Of a stretch of 43,007 nt of DNA, positions 33,848-42,627 are shown one piece after another. Location: the NCBI GenBank assembly GCA_002402175.1, contig NVVJ01000004.1, positions 5,633-48,639 of the forward strand. Direction: 5' to 3'. The first letter of the stretch is position 1, and each line of letters opens with the position of its first letter. Made by a program: the position numbers and the translations under genes. The notes beneath the pieces are model-generated. The model saw only the letters and a list, made by a program, of their open reading frames with translations, was not told the origin of the DNA and searched no databases. Source of the stretch: SAR86 cluster bacterium. GTDB taxonomy: Bacteria; Pseudomonadota; Gammaproteobacteria; Pseudomonadales; Pseudohongiellaceae.

Positions 33848-35056
33848 GTGAAGACCATGTCTCATTTTAGAACCGCCATAGCAAGACTGGCCATTGTGTC
33901 ACTTGCATTTACATATTCATCGAGCCTGCAGGCTGCATCTGACGATATCGAGCGTGAGTTTGATGTCGGCACAGGTGGAACCCTGTTGATTGAGAGCGAT
34001 GCAGGTTCGATCGATATCAACACGTGGGATCAGAACAGCGTTCGTGTTCGGGTGAGAAACCCCTCGGGCTTTAAAGTAGATATTGATCAGAGGGGCGATG
34101 ATGTACGTGTTAAAGCCGACTCTCGTGGGGGATTTTTTAGAATTCGCCGCTCGAGTATCAGATTTGTAGTCAATGTTCCCGTGGATTACAATCTTGAGCT
34201 AGAAACGGGTGGTGGCAATATCGATGTATCTGATATTAGCGGAGATGTAAGTGTAGATACTAGCGGTGGAAATATAACCATTGGCACAGTATCTCGCGGT
34301 GATGTGCATGCTGATACTTCTGGAGGACATATCGATATTAGAGAGGTTGATGGTAATGTTGACGCGGATACGTCTGGTGGGCGTATTACTATTGGTGATG
34401 TTAGCGGTTATGTTTCGGCGGATACCTCCGGTGGTCGTATCACTATTGGTGATGTGCAGGGTTATATACTGGCAGATACCTCTGGTGGCAATATTGAAGT
34501 GGGTAAGGGCGGGTCAAGAGTTAGTCTCAACACATCAGGAGGTACGATTCGGGCAGACTGGGCGATAGGGGCACTTATTGCAGACACCTCCGGTGGTAAC
34601 ATTTATCTTGAAGGTAGTGATACCAGTATTGAGGCGGATACTTCTGGAGGGAACATAGTTATTGAAGCCAGCAATGGGCCAGTAAATGCGGATACTTCCG
34701 GCGGCAGTATCACTGTTCGGGGCGCTACTGGGGTTGTAAATGCAGACACGTCCGGTGGAAGAATTGAAGTGGACTTGTCGGCAGTCAGAGGTGATATTGG
34801 TGGCTCTGTGGAACTGGATACGGCAGGTGGAGATGTTACTCTGCGAATTCCGGCCAGCCTAAGAGCGACGATTAATGCCAGGTTAAATGTTTCAAGGCGT
34901 TCTCGCGGTGATTATCGAATCTATACTGATTTTCCATTAACCATCAGAGAAGATAACGATGAAATTGTGGCCAGCGGAGACCTCAATGGTGGTGGAGATA
35001 GAATCACATTGAGAACACGCAATAGCGACATTCATATTGTCAGTGTTGATAATTAA
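33848..35056 (+). CDS. Exported DUF4097-type beta-solenoid repeat protein
   Basis: A 402-residue exported protein (signal peptide to about residue 29, cut after QA). After G-G-T-L-L-I-E-S-D-A-G-S-I-D-I-N-T-W-D, which opens the DUF4097 family, residues about 115-330 carry twelve T-x-G-G turns; nine read D-T-S-G-G and most have Ala before. Spacing is about 17-18 residues, one strand pair each, so the chain should wind into a beta-solenoid (putative adhesin or auto-transporter-like passenger). The codons of the repeats differ, so selection acts on protein. It follows the sigma/anti-sigma pair by 103 bases and may be their target or output. Exact function unknown. Confidence 0.85.
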   Translation: MKTMSHFRTAIARLAIVSLAFTYSSSLQAASDDIEREFDVGTGGTLLIESDAGSIDINTWDQNSVRVRVRNPSGFKVDIDQRGDDVRVKADSRGGFFRIRRSSIRFVVNVPVDYNLELETGGGNIDVSDISGDVSVDTSGGNITIGTVSRGDVHADTSGGHIDIREVDGNVDADTSGGRITIGDVSGYVSADTSGGRITIGDVQGYILADTSGGNIEVGKGGSRVSLNTSGGTIRADWAIGALIADTSGGNIYLEGSDTSIEADTSGGNIVIEASNGPVNADTSGGSITVRGATGVVNADTSGGRIEVDLSAVRGDIGGSVELDTAGGDVTLRIPASLRATINARLNVSRRSRGDYRIYTDFPLTIREDNDEIVASGDLNGGGDRITLRTRNSDIHIVSVDN

Positions 35057-35140
35057 TAGAAACGGTATTAGAAAGTACGACAACGTTGGCGGTCGATCAG
35101 TAGCTGAAATTTCTGCCTTAGGCTCAGTACAAGCAGCAAT

Positions 35141-35182
35141 AAAAAACCCGATGATAATTTAATTATCATCGGGTTTGTTTTT
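35141..35182. terminator. Strong bidirectional intrinsic terminator
   Basis: CCCGATGATAATT at 35147-35159 and AATTATCATCGGG at 35161-35173 pair perfectly, with A-run before and T-run after, so it works for the DUF4097 gene (plus) and the desaturase gene (minus), which converge on it. Confidence 0.9.
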
Positions 35183-35197
35183 TTTCAGGGTTCTAAA

Positions 35198-35968
35198 CTA
35201 AACCCAGGATCCTCGAATTAAATGCTTCGGTATTTTGTCTGCTATTTTCTCGTGCAGTTGCGGTAATTTAGACCAGTGCAATCCGCCCTTGTAGTGATGT
35301 GCAGTGTGATAGCCAAGGTTGCCGGTGAACAAGTTATACCACTTGTTGAGGTTATTAAAAGATGCCTCAAATTCATTATCGGTATTAAGTCCGGCGTGAT
35401 GTTCATAGGTCGCCCATGCGGTCATAAAAAGTCCGAAAATCATGGGTAATATAAATACAAACAGAGCAGCCATTGGTTTATAGGCAACCAGTCCGGCTAC
35501 CAGGGCAAAAGTAATGGCAGAGAATATGAAGAAATCTTTTTGTTCTTTAGGATGTTTTTTTCCAACCAGGTAACCGCGGTAATAGGCAGTAAGTGTAATT
35601 GTCAGGCTGTATTCAAATTCGCCCATTTGAGTGCCGTTGTCGCGAGTCCAACGGCTTTCATCAATAGTTTGATCAAGATAATGTGCGTGATGGCCAAGAT
35701 TATGATGCAACACCCACAGATTCGTTGTTACGCCAGTGTGCAGGGCGTAGAAGAATTCCATAATACGATTTACAAAAGTAGAGCGAAAAGTAGGCGCATG
35801 CTGATGGTGATGATTCCATGCACAAATCTGGGACTTGGGCAGAATCATCAGGTAGAAATACAAACCCAATACCCAAGTGGTATCGACAAGAAAATACATG
35901 CCGAAATCCAGTGCACTTAGTAAGAGTATGAAAAAGACCGGCCAGCGGTCAGCTGAATGTTTAAACAC
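35198..35968 (-). CDS. Fatty acid desaturase family membrane protein
   Basis: A 256-residue di-iron membrane enzyme that puts a double bond or hydroxyl into an acyl or alkyl chain. Histidine boxes: W-N-H-H-H-Q-H-A-P near residue 51, H-H-N-L-G-H-H near 88, Y-E-H-H-A-G near 188 and Y-H-T-A-H-H-Y-K-G-G-L-H-W near 219. Two to four hydrophobic stretches lie at the start and near 150-185. It is shorter than classical acyl-lipid desaturases and lacks a cytochrome b5 part. It ends at the shared terminator. No redox partner gene adjoins it; substrate unknown. Confidence 0.88.
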   Translation of the reverse strand: MFKHSADRWPVFFILLLSALDFGMYFLVDTTWVLGLYFYLMILPKSQICAWNHHHQHAPTFRSTFVNRIMEFFYALHTGVTTNLWVLHHNLGHHAHYLDQTIDESRWTRDNGTQMGEFEYSLTITLTAYYRGYLVGKKHPKEQKDFFIFSAITFALVAGLVAYKPMAALFVFILPMIFGLFMTAWATYEHHAGLNTDNEFEASFNNLNKWYNLFTGNLGYHTAHHYKGGLHWSKLPQLHEKIADKIPKHLIRGSWV

Positions 35969-36200
35969 TTCTAAAAGACTACTTATCGTTGATTATACGG
36001 TGAAAATTATGGTCAGGAGATTATCACATTCCCCAGCCGCAGGGCAGTAGTTAATTTGATCTTTCCTTAAAACTAGCCGTAAAGGACTGGCTGCTCACAT
36101 ATACGACTATAAAATTCATCTGCAAAAATACAAAATAACCTTTTAAAACAGGCTGTTAGAGATTTTCGATTGAGGTGTATAGCTATCAGGCGATAGTGGC

Positions 36201-37427
36201 TTACTCGTATCTAAGCGCATCAATTGGGTCGAGATTTGCGGCTTTTGCCGCGGGCAGGATGCCAAATAGCACGCCCACAAACCCGGAAAACCCTAGAGCA
36301 AGTGCCACTGACCACAGCGGAATACTGGCAGGAGGAAACGAAGGTATGCTGTTAGAGATGAGCGTGCCTAGTGCATACCCGATTGCCAGACCTATTAGCC
36401 CGCCTAAAAGCGACAACAGCAATGCCTCGATAAGAAACTGCATTAGAATATGGTGACGCTTGGCGCCTATGGCCTTACAGATACCAATTTCTCGAGTTCT
36501 CTCAGTTACGGATACCAGCATAATATTCATAATGCCAATGCCGCCCACTAACAGTGAAATACTAACAATACCGCCAATCACTACAGTTACCATATTGATC
36601 ACTGTGTCGAAGGTTTCCATTAATTGTTCGGCTGTTTGAATTTGGAAGTCATCGTCTTCGTCGCTATCAAGATCGTGTGCGTTTCTTAATAGCGTGGTAA
36701 GTTGCTGTACCACGTTTTCTACGTTAGCTGATTCGCTAAGGCTCAGCTGTATCTGTATATCGGTTCGTGCTTGATTGCCTTGCAGGCTTCTCATAGTGCT
36801 GTAGGGCATGAACACAATGTCATCCTGGCTGAATCCCATGATGTCGCCCTTTGGCTTCATCAGACCGACAATTTTAAACCACTCGCCACCAATCTCTACA
36901 TACTCTGCCAGCGGATTATCTGGCAGGTTAAGGTTCTCTCTGACTTTGTCACCAATAACGACTACACGTCTGCGAGTTGCCTCGTCGCTTTGCGCTATGA
37001 ATCGACCAACCGACATATAAGACTGAGAGACTTCCTGATAAGCATAGGTCGTTCCCATAATTTGACTAAATGCAGTCTGTGAGCCAAATTTTATTTGAGA
37101 AGATCGGTTTGCATACAAAATGGGGGTAATTGAGGCTACTCCCTCCGAACGTCTTACTATGAGTTCCAGGTCTTCAGGCGTAAGGCGCGCTCTGATGCCC
37201 TTCATTTGATCTTCGAAAGGAGTGTAGGACTGAATGGTTAAACTGTTTGAACCCAGCGAGGCAAACGTGTCTCCAATAAAGGAACTCATACCCTGGGTGA
37301 CGGAAACGACAGCGATAACACTGGCGACGCCGATCACGATGCCCAGCGTAGTTAGAAAACTACGCAAACCATGGGCGTAAATTGAGATAACGGCGGAGCG
37401 AAAACTTTCGATTAGTGCAAATAGCAT
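36201..37427 (-). CDS. ABC transporter permease, MacB/FtsX type
   Basis: A 408-residue permease. An N-terminal membrane helix (I-S-I-Y-A-H-G-L-R-S-F-L-T-T-L-G-I-V-I-G-V-A-S-V-I) is followed by a large periplasmic domain (about 45-270) and three helices near the C-terminus, with the FtsX signature T-E-R-T-R-E-I-G-I-C-K-A-I-G-A. In MacB the ATPase is fused N-terminally; here it is a separate gene with which this one shares one base (37427). The set with an adaptor protein matches a MacAB-like exporter of peptides, antibiotics or lipids. Cargo unknown. Confidence 0.92.
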   Translation of the reverse strand: MLFALIESFRSAVISIYAHGLRSFLTTLGIVIGVASVIAVVSVTQGMSSFIGDTFASLGSNSLTIQSYTPFEDQMKGIRARLTPEDLELIVRRSEGVASITPILYANRSSQIKFGSQTAFSQIMGTTYAYQEVSQSYMSVGRFIAQSDEATRRRVVVIGDKVRENLNLPDNPLAEYVEIGGEWFKIVGLMKPKGDIMGFSQDDIVFMPYSTMRSLQGNQARTDIQIQLSLSESANVENVVQQLTTLLRNAHDLDSDEDDDFQIQTAEQLMETFDTVINMVTVVIGGIVSISLLVGGIGIMNIMLVSVTERTREIGICKAIGAKRHHILMQFLIEALLLSLLGGLIGLAIGYALGTLISNSIPSFPPASIPLWSVALALGFSGFVGVLFGILPAAKAANLDPIDALRYE

Positions 37428-38128
37428 CAGTGTGTCACCTTCGCCGATGCGGTAGTACCGTCTTTAAATATTTTGCCATCTTTCATTTCTATAATGCGGT
37501 GGCAATGCTGAGCTATTTCATCTTCGTGAGTGACGACAATCAATGTGTGACCTTCGGCATGCAGCTCATCGAAGAGTTGCATAATTTCTATAGTCGTTTG
37601 CGAGTCGAGATTTCCTGTGGGTTCATCAGCTAACAAGATAGAGGGGGTGGTAACAAGGGCGCGAGCAATTGCTACACGTTGTCGTTGTCCGCCTGATAAC
37701 TGGTTTGGTAAATGGTCAGTACGATCTTCCAGGCCGACTCTTGATAATGCCTCCATCGCCATTTCTTTGCGCTTTCGCAGACCAATGCTTCTATACACCA
37801 GCGGTTGCATTACATTCCCTAGCGCTGTTGCGCGAGGCAGTAAATTAAAACTCTGAAATATAAAACCGATTTCGAGATTTCTAATTTCGGACAATTCGTT
37901 GGCATCCATTATTTCAACATTCTTGCTGTTGAGGTAATACTGACCCGTGGTGGGTTTGTCGAGGCAGCCCAGTATATTCAGCATTGTAGACTTGCCCGAA
38001 CCTGAGGATCCGATAAACGCGACATAGTCGTTTTTAAAGATTTCGATATCAATGCCATCAAGTGCCTTAACGACCTGATCGCCCATTTCGTAGTATTTAG
38101 TAATGCTGCTAAGTTCGATTAATGCCAT
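37427..38128 (-). CDS. ABC transporter ATP-binding protein, MacB/LolD type
   Basis: A 233-residue ATPase. Walker [10 protein letters not shown] near residue 39, Q-loop Q-S-F-N-L-L-P near 93, the ABC signature [14 protein letters not shown] near 143, Walker [12 protein letters not shown] near 163 and the switch His in V-V-T-H-E-D near 199 are all present, so it should be active. It lies between the adaptor and the permease, 8 bases after the former, in one operon. Confidence 0.93.
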   Translation of the reverse strand: MALIELSSITKYYEMGDQVVKALDGIDIEIFKNDYVAFIGSSGSGKSTMLNILGCLDKPTTGQYYLNSKNVEIMDANELSEIRNLEIGFIFQSFNLLPRATALGNVMQPLVYRSIGLRKRKEMAMEALSRVGLEDRTDHLPNQLSGGQRQRVAIARALVTTPSILLADEPTGNLDSQTTIEIMQLFDELHAEGHTLIVVTHEDEIAQHCHRIIEMKDGKIFKDGTTASAKVTH

Positions 38129-38136
38129 GGAGGTAT

Positions 38137-39318
38137 CTACAGCAGTTCGACAACAGTAGTATCGATGCGATCACCTTCGAGTAAATGTCTGAGTTCCTGA
38201 TCTGGGCCGACAATGATTTGAATGTTCTCATCGATCTCACTCATAAGCTCCTGATATTCGTCGTCAGAAATACCAACCTCGATTTTGGTTTTGCGTGCTA
38301 TGCCGTTATCGTTTACAAAGATAAAATATTCACTACGCAGGGCAGAGCGGTCTTCTTCAAAAATTATCGCCTGTATGGGTACAGCCACTACTTCTTGATC
38401 TTGGCGAGTAAATATTTCGGCGCGGCATGACATGCCTGGCCGAAGTACAACATCACCTGCATCGATAATGTCTATTTTAACGGTGAAGCTAAGGCCCTGT
38501 CGTCCGGGCGCTACTTTTGCGGTATTGGCTATATAGCGAACGATTCCTTGCATAGGTTGGTCAGGATAGGCGATGGCAACGATTTCGGCGCGTTGACCAA
38601 TCTCGATATTAGCGACATCTGCTTCGTCTACCAAAACCTCAGTATAGATGCTTGCCGGATTGGCTATAGTCATCAAAGAGGAGCCAGGTATATTAGTAGA
38701 GCTTGCTATGGCTGTTTCGCCCACTTTAATATCAAGACTGGTGATGACGCCGTCTATAGGTGAGACTATTTTTGTTTTACTGAGATTGTCGGTCACCTGA
38801 TCGAGTTGCGCTCTAGCCTGAGTGAGTCTTTCCTGTGAAGATTTAAGGTCGATGCGAGCAAGATCAAGTTGATTACTGACTGTGTCGAATTCATCATCTC
38901 CAATCATTTTCTGTTCGTGCAAACTTTTGCTGCGCACAAATTGCCTGATAAGATTTTCTATGCGAATTTCCTGCCGCTCGATGTCGATACTGGTAATTCG
39001 CTCCGCCGCCTGGGATTGTTCCAGGCCTGCAATAAAGTTTTTATCATCGACCTGTAAAAGTAATTGCCCCTTTCGAACCTCGTCGCCTTCTTCGACGTAA
39101 AGCTCAGATACCTTGCCAATTACTTCCGAGCTCAGCATCACTTCTTCTTCGTGAGTAAGAAACCCTGATGCTAAAATAGAAGGACTGATAATTCGCTGTG
39201 ACAGTGTAGATACATTAACTTCCTTGGCATTAGTTCCAAACACCTGTCTGTTGATAAACGGAAGCGCTATAACTGTGCCTACGATAAGCAGGATTAAAAT
39301 AACTTTTTTGGCATTCAT
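38137..39318 (-). CDS. Periplasmic adaptor subunit (MacA/HlyD family)
   Basis: A 393-residue membrane-fusion protein that bridges an inner-membrane exporter to the outer-membrane channel. Residues 5-22 form a membrane anchor or signal; the lipoyl/biotinyl-like halves (V-S-E-L-Y-V-E-E-G-D-E-V-R-K-G-Q-L-L-L-Q-V-D and K-I-V-S-P-I-D-G-V-I-T) flank a long coiled coil (about 95-180); a beta-barrel follows (about 210-300). It is the first gene of the exporter operon. No outer-membrane channel gene is in the operon, so it may use a shared TolC. Confidence 0.92.
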   Translation of the reverse strand: MNAKKVILILLIVGTVIALPFINRQVFGTNAKEVNVSTLSQRIISPSILASGFLTHEEEVMLSSEVIGKVSELYVEEGDEVRKGQLLLQVDDKNFIAGLEQSQAAERITSIDIERQEIRIENLIRQFVRSKSLHEQKMIGDDEFDTVSNQLDLARIDLKSSQERLTQARAQLDQVTDNLSKTKIVSPIDGVITSLDIKVGETAIASSTNIPGSSLMTIANPASIYTEVLVDEADVANIEIGQRAEIVAIAYPDQPMQGIVRYIANTAKVAPGRQGLSFTVKIDIIDAGDVVLRPGMSCRAEIFTRQDQEVVAVPIQAIIFEEDRSALRSEYFIFVNDNGIARKTKIEVGISDDEYQELMSEIDENIQIIVGPDQELRHLLEGDRIDTTVVELL

Positions 39319-39374
39319 AAACTGAAACTATCCTTTTGAGGTGCCCACGACTATATAACGCTATATTGATCTAA

Positions 39375-39406
39375 TTGTTACAAGGAAAGGAGTATAATCG
39401 TAACAA
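39375..39406. promoter_or_regulatory. Inverted repeat in front of the exporter operon
   Basis: TTGTTAC (39375-39381) and GTAACAA (39400-39406) are perfect inverted copies 18 bases apart, 57 bases upstream of the adaptor gene start. On the minus strand TATACT lies between the arms and could be a -10 box, so a repressor binding here could block the operon. No regulator gene adjoins it. Confidence 0.35.
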
Positions 39407-39435
39407 ACCGACGAATCCATAAGGTATATTTAAGC

Positions 39436-40167
39436 TTAAGTGAGGGCGATATACGTCCAAACACCAAAAATCAGTGCGTATGGCGCAAGAACCACAGTAA
39501 GAGATTTGAGTAGGCTACATTGCAGCCATTGCCTATGCCCCATTACGGTCAGCGACATACTCCAGAACATAATCAGGTTCACAGAATTCAGCATCGTTTG
39601 CAGGGAAGCGTTATCCGATTGAACGCCCAAATTGGCGAGAGTGAAGGGATTCAAAGCGTAGGCGCTCAATTGCCCATTTGGGCTTAGCAGAATGGTTACT
39701 ACCATTCCAATTACGGCAAGCAACGATGGAAGCCCAGTCCATGCGACTAAAGAAAACCAGTGAGTAAATTTATATTTGTCACCACTTAGTGCCGAAACCA
39801 TACTCAAATAACCGGCCTGAAGCACGCTGATTATCAAAATGCCTATTGTGCCTCCCAGCACGCCAAACATCCTGAATGTGTTTTGTGACATCGACAGCAT
39901 ATTCTCTCTAGCGGTTTCTAATTGATCGTCAGGTATATTAGCGATAGCCAGAGTGTCATCAATGTACCAGTCGAAATCTATTATGGTGAAATACCAAAAC
40001 ATCGCGGCCATGGTGCTGATCATAATCAGGGCAAGAGGAAACAGTTTTTTCGGACGTTGCCTTATCTCATTAAACGCTTCGTCTGGCGAAGTGAGGATGT
40101 TTATCGCTGTGCTTACCAGGCCAGCTGGCTCGGTATTGGCAGGTTGCAGGGGTTCAGTTTCAGTCAT
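39436..40167 (-). CDS. YIP1 family membrane protein
   Basis: A 243-residue integral membrane protein with about five hydrophobic segments from residue 48 on. The start S-T-A-I-N-I-L-T-S-P-D-E-A-F-N-E-I-R-Q-R-P is typical for the YIP1-domain proteins of bacteria (amphipathic helix then helices), and V-L-Q-A-G-Y-L-S-M-V-S-A-L-S-G and F-S-L-V-A-W-T-G-L-P-S-L follow the family. Function is not known in bacteria. It lies upstream of the exporter operon on the same strand with a 117-base gap that holds the inverted repeat above. Confidence 0.82.
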   Translation of the reverse strand: MTETEPLQPANTEPAGLVSTAINILTSPDEAFNEIRQRPKKLFPLALIMISTMAAMFWYFTIIDFDWYIDDTLAIANIPDDQLETARENMLSMSQNTFRMFGVLGGTIGILIISVLQAGYLSMVSALSGDKYKFTHWFSLVAWTGLPSLLAVIGMVVTILLSPNGQLSAYALNPFTLANLGVQSDNASLQTMLNSVNLIMFWSMSLTVMGHRQWLQCSLLKSLTVVLAPYALIFGVWTYIALT

Positions 40168-40424
40168 GGCTAGCGTCCTTTAGACAGATCTATTATTTAA
40201 GTACTATCTATAGTTATGGTTCTAGGTATTGTCGAGACACCGTTTTTTGGCTTTTAATTCTACTATTTTGCATACATAAATACATGCATAGATAAATAGG
40301 AAACGCTCGTTCTACTAGCTATAAGTCAAAAATGGGGTCTGATTGCTTTATTTCAAGTTCAAATCGTATATTTCAATAATGGGTGACGCAAGTGCTAGGC
40401 ACGTTTTTATTACTCATGTTTTTA

Positions 40425-40649
40425 TCAACTATCGGCATCGAGCGGTGTTATGGCCTGATTGCCATCTTCAAATATCTGCTCAATGGTTAATCTGAAAAGC
40501 CTGGCTATTTTAAACGCCAGAGGTAGGCTTGGATCATATTTTTCTTTCTCAATAGCATTTATAGTCTGCCGAGATACATCAAGTTTTTCAGCCAGAGCCG
40601 CCTGTGACAGGTCATGTTGGGCGCGTAGTATTTTAAGGGTGTTTTTCAC
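40425..40649 (-). CDS. Xre-type helix-turn-helix regulator
   Basis: A 74-residue DNA-binding protein made of one Cro/CI-type domain: L-K-I-L-R-A-Q-H-D-L-S-Q-A-A-L-A-E-K-L-D-V-S-R-Q-T-I-N-A-I-E-K-E-K-Y-D-P-S-L. This is the short YozG-like group, often paired with a membrane protein gene. It overlaps the membrane gene upstream by 4 bases (ATGA), so the two are coupled. It probably represses its own promoter at 41121-41149. Confidence 0.92.
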   Translation of the reverse strand: MKNTLKILRAQHDLSQAALAEKLDVSRQTINAIEKEKYDPSLPLAFKIARLFRLTIEQIFEDGNQAITPLDADS

Positions 40650-41074
40650 AGATATTTCCTTGCCGCGCGAAAACGAAACACCACATAAGAAGACATCATA
40701 ACCGCCGCTGTACTACCGAGAAAGATAACAGGCATTCCTGCGGATTCCAGTGAAACATAACCCACGGAAAATATTATTCCGGATCCGTATCCTGCGGAGA
40801 GTGACTCAAATTCCATTTTCCTGGTAAGTTCATCTGCGTTTTCGAGATATCTCATAAAATGGCGTAGTGCCCCAATAGATACGGCTATAGGCCAGACCGC
40901 CACCAGCCACTTGATCACGTTCATGTCACTGACCACCCAGCGTGTTAGCGCCGTAGATGCCAAATGACTTATAGCCCAGAGAATTGCCCAATAGAGGACA
41001 TTTATTGAATATTTCCCGTCACGACTGTGACGGCCTTCATTTGGTTCATTATGGGCCATAGAGTATTTGTTCAT
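40646..41074 (-). CDS. Membrane protein paired with the HTH regulator
   Basis: A 142-residue protein with four hydrophobic stretches (about residues 27-45, 51-71, 91-110 and 113-132) and a charged linker R-Y-L-E-N-A-D-E-L-T-R-K-M-E. That linker resembles membrane proteins that go with short Xre regulators. ATG 41074 is chosen because AGAGG lies 9 bases upstream; earlier in-frame ATGs at 41122 and 41095 lie on or near the predicted promoter. Function unknown. Confidence 0.75.
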   Translation of the reverse strand: MNKYSMAHNEPNEGRHSRDGKYSINVLYWAILWAISHLASTALTRWVVSDMNVIKWLVAVWPIAVSIGALRHFMRYLENADELTRKMEFESLSAGYGSGIIFSVGYVSLESAGMPVIFLGSTAAVMMSSYVVFRFRAARKYL

Positions 41075-41096
41075 TATGTAAAACCTCTTTGTCATT

Positions 41097-41162
41097 ATGT
41101 AAAGCTTACTTGATAAAACCAATGTATAGCATCATATACATTATGTCAACTAAGCTTTACAT
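41097..41162 (-). promoter_or_regulatory. Promoter with flanking 12-base inverted repeats (operator)
   Basis: On the minus strand TTGACA (41149-41144) and TACATT (41126-41121) are 17 bases apart, with TGCTATACA as an alternative extended -10. ATGTAAAGCTTA at 41097-41108 and its perfect complement at 41151-41162 flank this promoter, one arm upstream of the -35 and one just past the expected start of transcription. This is a likely autorepression site for the HTH protein encoded downstream. Confidence 0.65.
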
Positions 41163-41269
41163 GTTCATTTTAAAGACAATACTTCACATAAACTGCTAAT
41201 GGCCATGTGTTTAACTGTTGGATAAGTTGGAGTATCGTGAATGGCTGCAATAAAGGAAGGGTGCATGTA

Positions 41270-42559
41270 ATGAAAAAAATTCAGTGCTTCACTATTTACA
41301 TAATACTCGCGCTGCTGGCGAGTGGATGCTCCGTGTTGTCTGATGGGAATGCTGTGTCGATTAATGACCCGACGGATCTCTTGGTCGATATTTATTTCAT
41401 TGAAGAGGGTGAAGCTTTTTCTATTGACACTAATCCCAATATTTTTGAACTTCCTGACAACTACAAAAGAGAGCTTGACCAGGTACTGCTTGCTACTGAA
41501 TCAGAATGGGAACGTTACCGTGAGGTAAGGCGCTGGATAAATCGGAGCTTTAAGGATTTTGATTTCGATACAACGGAAACCTTTTCTCTAGTTGAGCTCG
41601 GTGCAAGGCGGAAAATTAACTGTCTTTCATTTTCGACTATGTTTGTAGCAGCTGCGCGTTACGCAGATATTCCTGCGAATTTCCAACTGGTTTTCGCGCC
41701 TCCTTACTGGGATAAAAATGGAAACAACTGGGTAAACAATCAGCACATCAATGTAACGGGTACCGTGAAGGCACCTCTAAATTCTGACTACACTGATTCA
41801 CTTATTAGCGCCACTTCTAATGCATTATTTAATCCAACAGGCAGTGGATATCCGGTTTTTATCAAACATGGAAATATTGTAGCTAAGGCCAATGAGTTGC
41901 GGACACAGAGATATACGGTAGATATAAATCCTGCGATTATCAACGTGACAATACGTCGCGAACTTATTGGCGAACACCAGGTTCTGTCGCTTTATCACAG
42001 CAATAAGAGTATGGAGGCTTTGTTGAAAAATGACTTACTGAGAGCCTATGCTCATACAAAGGAAGCTCTGATTGTAGACTCAAATTCGGTGGTTGCCTGG
42101 AACAACCTTGGTGTTCTCTATTCAAAGGTAGGTCAAACTGTATTGTCTATTGCCGCGTACGAGAGAGCCATTGCGATTGACGAGAGAATGTATTCTGCCA
42201 AGAGTAATCTCGCTACTGCGTACCGAAGTCAGGGCGAGATTGGTCTGGCACAAGAGCTTGAACGGCAGGTAGAAGATTACCGCAACCAAAACCCGTATTA
42301 TCACTCCGCGCTGGCCGACGCCAGTATGGCCGAAGGGAATTATGGGTTGGCGATTAATCAACTACAGGCTGCGGTATCAAAAAAGCAGAACGAGCATTAC
42401 TTCTATCATCAGCTAGCTATTGCACATCAGCAGCTAGGCGATATGGATGCCGTTATAGAAGATCTTACCAAGGCACGTAGCTACGCGCGCGGCTCAGAGA
42501 AGGCCCGCTTTTCAGGAAAAGTGAGAGCGTTACAGGCTATACTTACAGGCAGCAACTAA
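41270..42559 (+). CDS. Lipoprotein with transglutaminase-like domain and TPR repeats
   Basis: A 429-residue lipoprotein. The lipobox L-L-A-S-G-C ends at Cys20, which would be lipidated. Residues about 90-170 look like a transglutaminase/protease-like domain, with the Cys in K-I-N-C-L-S-F-S and His in N-Q-H-I-N-V. Residues about 265-425 carry at least three TPR motifs (V-A-W-N-N-L-G-V-L-Y-S-K, A-K-S-N-L-A-T-A-Y-R-S-Q-G, A-M-A-E-G-N-Y-G-L-A), so it likely binds a protein partner at the inner face of the outer membrane or periplasm. ATG 41270 has AAGGAAGG upstream. Similar lipoproteins are uncharacterised; substrate unknown. Confidence 0.8.
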   Translation: MKKIQCFTIYIILALLASGCSVLSDGNAVSINDPTDLLVDIYFIEEGEAFSIDTNPNIFELPDNYKRELDQVLLATESEWERYREVRRWINRSFKDFDFDTTETFSLVELGARRKINCLSFSTMFVAAARYADIPANFQLVFAPPYWDKNGNNWVNNQHINVTGTVKAPLNSDYTDSLISATSNALFNPTGSGYPVFIKHGNIVAKANELRTQRYTVDINPAIINVTIRRELIGEHQVLSLYHSNKSMEALLKNDLLRAYAHTKEALIVDSNSVVAWNNLGVLYSKVGQTVLSIAAYERAIAIDERMYSAKSNLATAYRSQGEIGLAQELERQVEDYRNQNPYYHSALADASMAEGNYGLAINQLQAAVSKKQNEHYFYHQLAIAHQQLGDMDAVIEDLTKARSYARGSEKARFSGKVRALQAILTGSN

Positions 42560-42627
42560 GGAAACACCAGGCAAGTCTTATGCATGTAATTTCAGTGTCA
42601 TTCGACGCATCTTAAATTGAGATTTTC

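Noticed and set aside
40331..40344. ATGGGGTCTGATTG as a relic of a REP-associated transposon end
   Set aside because: The resemblance to such ends is from memory and short; no partner end or transposase is visible.
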